A stretch of DNA of 5,283 bases from Pseudomonadales bacterium (lineage in GTDB: Bacteria; Pseudomonadota; Gammaproteobacteria; Pseudomonadales; Azotimanducaceae), in NCBI GenBank assembly GCA_007128525.1, contig SKXG01000058.1:1-5283 (forward strand). The letters run 5' to 3'. Shown here in pieces: positions 1-5,283 of the stretch. The first letter of the stretch is position 1; every line of letters starts with the position of its first letter. Below the pieces are notes generated by a model. The model did no database searches. It had not been told where the DNA came from and was given only the letters and a program-made list of their open reading frames with translations. Position numbers and translations under genes: made by a program.

Positions 1-96
1 CAGCTGTTCGATGACCGTTGACGGCGTCGTTTGACCTGACCGATAGGCCTGCAAAAGGGTACCGATCGACGGCGTTGGCCGATTGTCATTGCGCAT
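1..96 (-). CDS. atzF: Allophanate hydrolase, N-terminal fragment (cut by window edge)
   Basis: Only the first 32 codons are present, starting ATG at 96 and reading toward position 1 without a stop. The peptide begins [20 protein letters not shown] and continues with a TPSTVIEQL-like stretch. This resembles the N-terminal helix of allophanate hydrolases, where a leucine-rich segment, a Y-R-x-G element and a T-P-x-x-V element precede the amidase-signature domain. The family hydrolyses allophanate to ammonia and CO2 and acts in the cytoplasm. The catalytic Ser-Ser-Lys triad would lie outside the window. The start codon shares one base with the carboxylase stop (TGATG), and GGGAG at 110-106 sits 9 nt upstream, so translation is probably coupled to the carboxylase. 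Identity rests on the short N-terminus plus the very consistent position of this gene after urea/guanidine carboxylases. In fungi the two activities are fused in one protein; here they are separate. Confidence 0.8.
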   Translation of the reverse strand, partial: MRNDNRPTPSIGTLLQAYRSGQTTPSTVIEQL

Positions 97-3000
97 CAGG
101 CCTTACTCCCATCTGATTGAAGGATCACAGCAAGTGTCTGTCCGGCCGCTACAGCGTTGCCTTCCTGGCACAGCAACCGTCTGACTTTACCGCTGACTGG
201 CGCCGTGACCGCGGTTTCGGTTTTCATGAATTCAAGAATGAGCAGCGTTTGTCCGGCTTCAACCTCGTCGCCCTCGGCAACGGCGAGCTGCCAGACCACC
301 GCCTGCACTGGGCTATCGGCCCCAACTTCTCCTGTCGCCAGCTCGATCTCGTTGCTGTCCACGACAGGTGGTGCCTCGGCGGCCTGGTAATGGGCCTGGC
401 CATTGTCGATCCAGCGCTGCCGCTCTGCTTCGAATGCCGCCTGCTGGCGTTGCTTGAACGCGGCAATGCTGTCGCGCTGTTCAGCCAGGAAATTGTTGTA
501 GCGTCTGAGGGAGAAGGTGGTGTGCTCAATCTCGATCTGGTGACGGCCGCGCGGGAAGTCGGCCCGCATCTGCAGCAGCTCGTCCTCGCTGACCTCATAA
601 AAGCGGATCTGATCGAAGAAGCGCAACAGCCACGGCTGTTCAAATGCCGCGGTGCGGTGATAGCGGTTCCAGACCTGCAGCGTGCGGCCGACGAACTGAT
701 AACCACCCGGACCTTCCATGCCATAGATGCACATATAGGAGCCGCCGATACCGACGGCGTTCTCGGGCGTCCAGGTGCGTGCCGGATTGTATTTGGTGGT
801 GACCAGACGGTGCCGCGGATCCACTGGGGTGGCCAACGGCGCCGACAGATAGACGTCGCCCAGGCCCATAACCAGATAAGCGGCATCGAACACGATGCGC
901 TTTACCGCCTCTTCACTGTCGAGGCCGTTGATGCGCCGTATGAACTCGATATTGCGTGGACACCAGGGGGCGTCGCGCCGCACCGATTGCATGTACTTTT
1001 GCGTTGCCAGCTGCGTCTGACTGTCGTCCCAGGCCAGCGGCAGGTGCACGATTCGGGACGGCATTTCTGCATCCGACAGATCCTGCAAATCGTCTTCTGC
1101 GTGGGCCAGCTGGTCCATCAGTCGGGTACGCGACAGCACGCTGGGATCAAAATGAATCTGCAGGGATCGCACGCCTGGCGTCAGGTTTATGATGCCGGGC
1201 AGTGATCTGGCCTGCAGCCAGTCCAGCAGTGCCTGTATGCGGAAACGCAGGTTCAAGTCCAGCGCCATAGGCCCGTACTCGACCAGGATGTAGCAGTCGC
1301 CGGCATAGCGGTATTGCACCGCCACCTGGTCGGCGACTGCCGGCCGGGTATCGATCAATGGCGTATCGGTGCCGCTGGCACCGGCGGGCTCTGGCCTGTC
1401 GAGCTTGGTTTGGTCGGAGCGCAGCGTTCTGATCACCGCTTCCTGCGCCTTTGCCAGCTTGTCAGCGGCTTCGGCAGATACGCGCGAGAAGCGCAACCGG
1501 TCGCCGGCCTTGAGTTGACCGAGTTTCCACAGATCGGCGCTGATCACCGTCGCTGGCGACACGAAGCCGCCAAGACTGGGACCGTCGGGTCCGAGGATTA
1601 CCGGCATGTCGCCGGTGAAGTCCACGGCACCGATGGCATAGGCGTTGTCGTGAATGTTGGATGGATGCAGGCCGGCTTCACCGCCATCTTCGCGTGCCCA
1701 TTCCGGTTTGGGACCGATCAGCCGGACGCCGGTGCGGCTGGAGTTGTAGTGCACCTCCCACGCCGTATCGAAGAACCGGTCGATGTCCTGTTCTGTAAAA
1801 AAGTCAGGTGCGCCATGCGGGCCGTACACCACGCGCAGCTCGAGTCGCTCGCTCAGGTTTGGAATGATTGTGGTATCCGCGTCCGGTGTGGTTTCTGGCG
1901 GGACTTGATCCAGATGCAGCACGTCACCGGTGCGCAGCGTGCGGCCGCCATGGCCGCCAAACTGGCCAAGCGTGAAGGTTGCACCACTGCCCAGATAGTC
2001 CGGCACGGCAAAGCCACCCGACACCAGCAGGTAGCCGCGGGTACCGCTGCCGGTCAGGCTGCCGATGGTCAGCGTCTGGCCTGCGGCAACGGGCACACTT
2101 TGCCACCAGGGCACACGGACGCCGTCCAGCGTGGCGTCCATGGGGGCGCCGGCGAGCAGAACGCGGGTGTCGGTGCGGAACTTCAGCACCGGGCCGGTAA
2201 CGGTCAGCTCCAGTCCGGGCACGCCTTCGGGATTGCCCAGCAGCCGATTGCCAAGGCGGAAGCTGAGGCTGTCCATGGGGCCCGACGGCGGTACGCCAAT
2301 GTCCCAATAGCCAACGCGGCCGGGCCAGTCCTGCACCGTGGTCTGGGTGCCCGGCGACAGGATCTCAACACGGTGACTGACGGGCCGGAACTGGTTCAGA
2401 TAGCTCGTGGTCTGCTTGCCGTCACGAAACACCGGGTCGGCAATGACCTGGCGCAGATAGTCGAGATTGTTCTCCACACCATACAGGCGGGTCTGGCCCA
2501 GGGCTGCGGAGAGTTGCTGGCAGGCGGATGCCCGGTCCGTGCTGTGTACGATCAGTTTGGCCAGCATCGGATCGTAGTAGGGCGATACTTCCGTGCCGGC
2601 ATCGACCCAGGTGTCCACCCTGAGCGCTTTCGGCCAGCGCACCTCGGTGAGCAGGCCGGTCGCCGGACGAAAGTCCAGGCCGGGATCTTCCGCATAGAGC
2701 CGCACCTGAATGGCGTGACCATCGGCCTTGGGTGGCGGGCCATGCAGGGGCAGCGGTTCTCCCGCTGCGGTGCGAAGCATCCACTCGACCAGATCAATAC
2801 CAGTGACTTCTTCCGTAACGCCGTGCTCCACCTGCAGGCGCGTATTCACTTCCAGAAACCAGAACTGATCACTGTCTGCATCGAAGATGTACTCGACGGT
2901 GCCGGCAGAGCGATAGTTGACACCGCGGCCCAGCCGGGCTGCCGTTTCCAGTAGTGCGGTCCGGACATCGTCGCTGATACCGGGGGCGGGCGTCTCTTCC

Positions 3001-3713
3001 ACCACTTTCTGATTGCGGCGCTGCAGGGAACAGTCTCGTTCACCCAGCGCCAGCACCTGGCCCTGGCCATCGCCGAAAATCTGCACTTCGATGTGCCGGG
3101 CCCGGGCCACGAATTTCTCGAGAAACAGGCCGTCATCGGCGAAGTTGTTGCGGGACAGGCGCTGCACCGTCGCGAATGCGTCGCGCAGCTCGCTGGCACT
3201 TTGACAGAGCTGCATGCCGATACCACCGCCGCCGGCGGTGCTTTTCAGCATAACCGGGTAACCGATCCCGACGGCCTGGATCAGCGCATCATCAAGATCG
3301 GCCAGCAGCCCACTGCCAGGCAGCAAAGGTACTTCGTTGTCGGCTGCGATCTGGCGCGCCGTATGTTTGAGGCCGAAAGCCCGCATCTGGTCCGGCGTTG
3401 GCCCGACAAAGGCGATCCCGCTCGCCTCACAGCGCTCGGCGAACGTTGCGTTCTCGGACAGAAAGCCGTAGCCGGGATGGATGGCCTGTGCACCGCTATC
3501 GAGCGCCGCCTGCAAAATGCGCTCGGCGTCGAGGTACGACTGGCTGGCTGGCGCCGGGCCGATGCAGATGGCTTCGTCCGCCTGCAGCACATGCAATGCG
3601 TGACGATCAGCTTCGGAGTACATGGCCACCGAAGCCACGCCCATTGTCTTCAGGGTTCGGATGATGCGGCAGGCGATGGCGCCGCGATTCGCGATCAGTA
3701 CTTTGCTGAACAT
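96..3713 (-). CDS. uca: Biotin-dependent urea/guanidine carboxylase, probably guanidine carboxylase
   Basis: This is a full-length 1205-residue urea carboxylase family enzyme, about 1200 being usual for the unfused bacterial form. Residues 1-445 are biotin carboxylase: [17 protein letters not shown] start, glycine-rich ATP loop 160-166, and residues matching the E. coli AccC active site at K116, K157, K236, E274, E288, N290, R292, E296 and R338. Residues 448-765 are a KipA/AHS2-like half and about 797-1010 a KipI/AHS1-like half of the carboxyltransferase, including DPRHRL 965-970, KYNPART 974-980 and [10 protein letters not shown] 1001-1010. A Pro-rich linker (771-795) joins them. After a charged helical stretch (about 1065-1105) comes the biotin carrier domain (1123-1200) with biotinyl Lys1164 in EFMKTE. 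The family carboxylates urea to allophanate or guanidine to carboxyguanidine. The adjacent cgdAB genes and guanidine-II riboswitch favour guanidine; this is inference. The start is fixed by the conserved N-terminus and AGGG at 3727-3724. The stop overlaps atzF by one base. Confidence 0.97.
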   Translation of the reverse strand: MFSKVLIANRGAIACRIIRTLKTMGVASVAMYSEADRHALHVLQADEAICIGPAPASQSYLDAERILQAALDSGAQAIHPGYGFLSENATFAERCEASGIAFVGPTPDQMRAFGLKHTARQIAADNEVPLLPGSGLLADLDDALIQAVGIGYPVMLKSTAGGGGIGMQLCQSASELRDAFATVQRLSRNNFADDGLFLEKFVARARHIEVQIFGDGQGQVLALGERDCSLQRRNQKVVEETPAPGISDDVRTALLETAARLGRGVNYRSAGTVEYIFDADSDQFWFLEVNTRLQVEHGVTEEVTGIDLVEWMLRTAAGEPLPLHGPPPKADGHAIQVRLYAEDPGLDFRPATGLLTEVRWPKALRVDTWVDAGTEVSPYYDPMLAKLIVHSTDRASACQQLSAALGQTRLYGVENNLDYLRQVIADPVFRDGKQTTSYLNQFRPVSHRVEILSPGTQTTVQDWPGRVGYWDIGVPPSGPMDSLSFRLGNRLLGNPEGVPGLELTVTGPVLKFRTDTRVLLAGAPMDATLDGVRVPWWQSVPVAAGQTLTIGSLTGSGTRGYLLVSGGFAVPDYLGSGATFTLGQFGGHGGRTLRTGDVLHLDQVPPETTPDADTTIIPNLSERLELRVVYGPHGAPDFFTEQDIDRFFDTAWEVHYNSSRTGVRLIGPKPEWAREDGGEAGLHPSNIHDNAYAIGAVDFTGDMPVILGPDGPSLGGFVSPATVISADLWKLGQLKAGDRLRFSRVSAEAADKLAKAQEAVIRTLRSDQTKLDRPEPAGASGTDTPLIDTRPAVADQVAVQYRYAGDCYILVEYGPMALDLNLRFRIQALLDWLQARSLPGIINLTPGVRSLQIHFDPSVLSRTRLMDQLAHAEDDLQDLSDAEMPSRIVHLPLAWDDSQTQLATQKYMQSVRRDAPWCPRNIEFIRRINGLDSEEAVKRIVFDAAYLVMGLGDVYLSAPLATPVDPRHRLVTTKYNPARTWTPENAVGIGGSYMCIYGMEGPGGYQFVGRTLQVWNRYHRTAAFEQPWLLRFFDQIRFYEVSEDELLQMRADFPRGRHQIEIEHTTFSLRRYNNFLAEQRDSIAAFKQRQQAAFEAERQRWIDNGQAHYQAAEAPPVVDSNEIELATGEVGADSPVQAVVWQLAVAEGDEVEAGQTLLILEFMKTETAVTAPVSGKVRRLLCQEGNAVAAGQTLAVILQSDGSKA

Positions 3714-3716
3714 GAC

Positions 3717-3728
3717 CAGGTTGCCCTG
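3717..3728 (-). promoter_or_regulatory. Carboxylase Shine-Dalgarno within a possible small hairpin
   Basis: AGGG at 3727-3724 lies 10 nt before the carboxylase ATG and is the only credible ribosome binding site there. It sits in CAGG-GCAA-CCUG (3728-3717), which could form a 4-bp stem capped by a GNRA-type loop. The same GGG is also complementary to CCC at 3742-3740 in riboswitch P2. Either pairing would hide the ribosome site. The complementarity is visible in the sequence; which structure forms is not known. Confidence 0.55.
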
Positions 3729-3736
3729 TAAGCTGT

Positions 3737-3783
3737 GGCGGGTCGTCCCGCCGTCTTCACTTTGCCCGCTGAGTCGTCTCAGC
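3737..3783 (-). promoter_or_regulatory. Guanidine-II (mini-ykkC) riboswitch
   Basis: Read on the minus strand, P1 is GCUGAG-ACGA-CUCAGC (3783-3768), then a 15-nt linker (3767-3753), then P2 GGCGGG-ACGA-CCCGCC (3752-3737). Both stems are six perfect pairs and both loops are exactly ACGA, closed by a G-C pair. The guanidine-II class is defined by two tandem stem-loops with ACGR loops, which kiss through their CG dinucleotides and each bind one guanidinium. The element lies in the 87-nt gap between cgdA and the carboxylase, 23 nt before the carboxylase ATG. The carboxylase Shine-Dalgarno GGG is complementary to CCC in the 3' arm of P2. Guanidine-stabilised P2 would therefore leave the ribosome site free, giving an ON switch acting on translation. 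The pairing and mechanism are inferred; the two hairpins are seen directly. No U-tract follows, so a terminator is unlikely. Confidence 0.9.
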
Positions 3784-3800
3784 CGGCAGCCTTGTCCCGC

Positions 3801-4454
3801 TTAGTCCCAGATCAGCATCTCGACCGGCGTCGGGTTGTAGGCGTTGCAGGGGTTGTTGAGCTGTGGGCAGTTCGAGACCAGCACCAGTACGTCCATCTCG
3901 GCGCGCAGCTCAACGTACTTTCCAGCGCCGGAGATGCCGTCTTCGAACGTCAGACCACCGTCCGGTGTGAGCGGCACGTTCATGAAGAAGTTGATGTTGC
4001 TGCTCAGCTCGCGCTTGCCGATGTTGAAGTCATTTTCGGCGAGCAGGTACAGGAAAGTATCGCGGCAGCTGTGCATGGGTTTCTTGTCGAGGGCGTAGCG
4101 CACCTGATTCGATTCAGCCGCACAGGCACCTCCCAACGTATCGTGTCGGCCGCAGGTATCCGCGACTATCGTCAGCATCAGATTGTTCTCACTGGACAGC
4201 AGACGCGAACCGGTCGTCAGAAAGGCGTTGCCCTGACCACGAATCGTATGAATCGCGCTGTAGCGTTCCCGGGTGGGGCAGGCCAGGCTGAAGAATAGGG
4301 TGTCCACGGCCTGATTGCCTTCCAGGTCCAGAATGCGCAGCGTCTGCCCACGCCTGAGTGGATGCAGCCAGCCGTCGCCGGCGGGAACCACCTGGCGGTA
4401 GGTGCAGTCTTCGGGCTGGCGCTGGCTTTCTGTCAGTCGCTGTGAGCCTGTCAT
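3801..4454 (-). CDS. cgdA: Carboxyguanidine deiminase subunit, UAAP1 (urea carboxylase-associated protein 1), DUF1989 family
   Basis: A 217-residue cytoplasmic DUF1989-type protein, about the usual size for UAAP1. Conserved-looking blocks are [12 protein letters not shown] (43-54), ERYSA (63-67), [18 protein letters not shown] (99-116), C130 in [13 protein letters not shown] (153-160), [17 protein letters not shown] (182-198) and a final YNPTP (206-210). Proteins once called UAAP1 and UAAP2 have been reported to form carboxyguanidine deiminase (CgdA/CgdB), which turns carboxyguanidine into allophanate plus ammonia. Cys101, Cys111 and Cys130 are absent from the paralogous partner encoded next door, so this subunit is the likelier bearer of catalytic or metal-binding residues (inference). 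The chosen ATG at 4454 overlaps the cgdB stop by four bases (ATGA) and has AGGAG 8 nt upstream. The frame stays open to an ATG at 4781, but that extension is Arg/Gln-rich, unlike the family, and only shadows cgdB. Which of UAAP1/2 carries the A or B symbol is from memory. Confidence 0.92.
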   Translation of the reverse strand: MTGSQRLTESQRQPEDCTYRQVVPAGDGWLHPLRRGQTLRILDLEGNQAVDTLFFSLACPTRERYSAIHTIRGQGNAFLTTGSRLLSSENNLMLTIVADTCGRHDTLGGACAAESNQVRYALDKKPMHSCRDTFLYLLAENDFNIGKRELSSNINFFMNVPLTPDGGLTFEDGISGAGKYVELRAEMDVLVLVSNCPQLNNPCNAYNPTPVEMLIWD

Positions 4455-5197
4455 AGCGCGGGCTCCTGGCAGTGATAGATTCGGGTGTTGGCCCAGGCTC
4501 TGGCGTTTTCCGGTCGAAAGTTGATGCAGACGTCGTCTTCGCGAACCGGCTCCGCGGGAAGGATCTGCAGAGTGACAGATTTCGGGTTGTACTCTGGTGC
4601 AGGGTCCATCGGATGCTGAGCGGTATTCAGCACGACCAGCACGTCCATGTCTGCGCGCAGCGTGATCTGGTCGTTGGCGCTGCTGTTGCCGGGATGAAAA
4701 TGCAGGGTGCCATCTGTGTCGGCGGATACTTTGCTGAACAGGTTCAGGTTGGGCACCAGGTCCGGCTTGCCCAGCCCCCACTTGGCCAGCTCAATCAGGA
4801 ACAGTTCACGGCCGCTCCGATAGAAGTCGTTGCGCACGGCCTGATAGCTGGCCTCACCATATTTCTCCCGGACCAGTTGCGCGTCACTGAATCCGCCGAT
4901 GGTGTCATGCCAGCCAACCGTGTCGGCCATGATGGACATCAGGCTGCGGCCCATGTCTGAGTACAGCATGTTGCCGCGGGTCAGCTTTGAAGTGTGCTGT
5001 CCTTTGAGCGTATCCGACATGTTGTAGCGCTCAAGCGGATTGTGCGGATTGAACAGCAGCATGCCGACGTTGGCGCCGCCCTGAGTGTCTGTCAAACGCA
5101 GTTGGTTGCCACGGTGAATGACCATGGACCAGTAGCGTCCGCCTGGAACAGTCTCTTGATACAAGGCAGCTTTGGAGTCTGGGTTGATGGTGTTCAT
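4451..5197 (-). CDS. cgdB: Carboxyguanidine deiminase subunit, UAAP2 (urea carboxylase-associated protein 2), DUF1989 family
   Basis: A 248-residue cytoplasmic protein paralogous to the cgdA product. Matching blocks are [16 protein letters not shown] (36-51), [10 protein letters not shown] (56-65), [12 protein letters not shown] (91-102), NLNLFSKV (150-157), [17 protein letters not shown] (180-196) and EYNP (202-205), in the same order as in UAAP1. The C-terminal tail (about 214-248) is longer than in its partner. The family partner role is to form the heteromeric carboxyguanidine deiminase. It has Val and Trp where the partner has Cys101 and Arg103, and lacks the partner's other two central cysteines, so it may be the structural or substrate-shaping subunit (inference). 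GGGAGG at 5210-5205 lies 7 nt before the ATG. The start shares one base with the stop of the upstream gene (TGATG), and the stop overlaps the cgdA start by four bases, so all three are probably translationally coupled. Confidence 0.92.
   Translation of the reverse strand: MNTINPDSKAALYQETVPGGRYWSMVIHRGNQLRLTDTQGGANVGMLLFNPHNPLERYNMSDTLKGQHTSKLTRGNMLYSDMGRSLMSIMADTVGWHDTIGGFSDAQLVREKYGEASYQAVRNDFYRSGRELFLIELAKWGLGKPDLVPNLNLFSKVSADTDGTLHFHPGNSSANDQITLRADMDVLVVLNTAQHPMDPAPEYNPKSVTLQILPAEPVREDDVCINFRPENARAWANTRIYHCQEPAL
4463..4467 (-). promoter_or_regulatory. Ribosome binding site of cgdA (decides the start)
   Basis: AGGAG at 4467-4463 precedes ATG 4454 with an 8-nt spacer. It supports the short 217-residue product over the 326-residue reading from 4781. 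The site lies inside the last codons of cgdB. Confidence 0.8.
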
Positions 5198-5283
5198 CAG
5201 ACGGCCTCCCGGGTTATGGCGAGCACTTCGGCGGCCTCGACCTCGCGGACGACCTTCTCGCGGATCTGTGTATCGGCCTTGCG
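5197..5283 (-). CDS. C-terminal 28 residues of an unrecognised upstream gene
   Basis: The frame entering at 5283 is open for 28 codons and ends in TGA at 5199-5197, overlapping the cgdB ATG by one base. The tail is charged and probably helical, beginning RKADTQIREKVV and ending VLAITREAV. No diagnostic motif is present. In many related operons the genes before UAAP2 encode an ABC transporter (substrate-binding protein, permease, ATPase) thought to import guanidine, so an ABC ATPase is the first guess from context alone. I do not recognise the tail itself as belonging to that family. The coding call rests on the tight overlap and the open GC-rich frame. Confidence 0.6.
   Translation of the reverse strand, partial: RKADTQIREKVVREVEAAEVLAITREAV

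Noticed and set aside
1314..2954. 546-codon open frame on the plus strand
   Set aside because: It lies wholly antisense to the carboxylase, has no recognisable domain, and is the expected by-product of GC-rich codon use on the other strand. The same holds for the other plus-strand frames, such as 117-1205 and 3093-3731.
3737..3783. Tandem hairpins as a terminator or REP-type repeat
   Set aside because: No U-tract follows either hairpin on either strand, and the two stems differ in sequence while sharing only the ACGA loop, which is the guanidine-II signature.
3714..3800. Guanidine-I (ykkC) or guanidine-III riboswitch
   Set aside because: The gap is too short for the larger guanidine-I fold, and the two simple ACGA-capped stems do not resemble the guanidine-III pseudoknot.
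4455..4781. 109-codon N-terminal extension of cgdA
   Set aside because: The added peptide is Arg/Gln/Pro-rich, overlaps cgdB in another frame and has no family counterpart. The ATG at 4454 has a good ribosome site and an ATGA overlap.
1..5283. Mobile elements, CRISPR arrays, tRNA or rRNA genes
   Set aside because: Coding sequence fills nearly the whole window. I saw no direct-repeat arrays, transposase frames or tRNA-like cloverleaf.

Overview
The window is a GC-rich bacterial operon read entirely on the minus strand. It encodes carboxylation-dependent nitrogen release from guanidine, a pathway long annotated as urea degradation. In transcription order it holds: the last 28 codons of an upstream gene (5283-5197); UAAP2/cgdB (5197-4451); UAAP1/cgdA (4454-3801); an 87-nt gap; a 1205-residue biotin-dependent carboxylase of the urea carboxylase family (3713-96); and the first 32 codons of allophanate hydrolase (from 96, running off the window). 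There is no real gene on the plus strand.

The best observation lies in the only non-coding gap. In the transcript it contains two perfect 6-bp hairpins, each capped by the tetraloop ACGA, joined by a 15-nt linker and followed at once by the carboxylase Shine-Dalgarno sequence and ATG. Two tandem stem-loops with ACGR loops are the defining architecture of the guanidine-II (mini-ykkC) riboswitch. Every other junction in the window is a 1- or 4-nt stop/start overlap, so this switch is a control point inside an otherwise tightly coupled operon, placed to control translation of the carboxylase and of the allophanate hydrolase overlapping it.

Proposed pathway: the carboxylase uses ATP and bicarbonate to convert guanidine to carboxyguanidine. 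The two DUF1989-type proteins, as a heteromeric carboxyguanidine deiminase, release ammonia to give allophanate. Allophanate hydrolase then yields two more ammonia and CO2. The riboswitch supports guanidine rather than urea as the real substrate. In the carboxylase, the biotin carboxylase active-site residues, both halves of the carboxyltransferase and the biotinyl lysine are all visible.

The base composition, the guanidine-II class (known mainly from Proteobacteria, especially Gammaproteobacteria) and the protein sequences suggest a proteobacterium, probably gammaproteobacterial. The species cannot be named from this window. The upstream partial gene is not recognised; many related operons have a guanidine/nitrate-type ABC transporter there.
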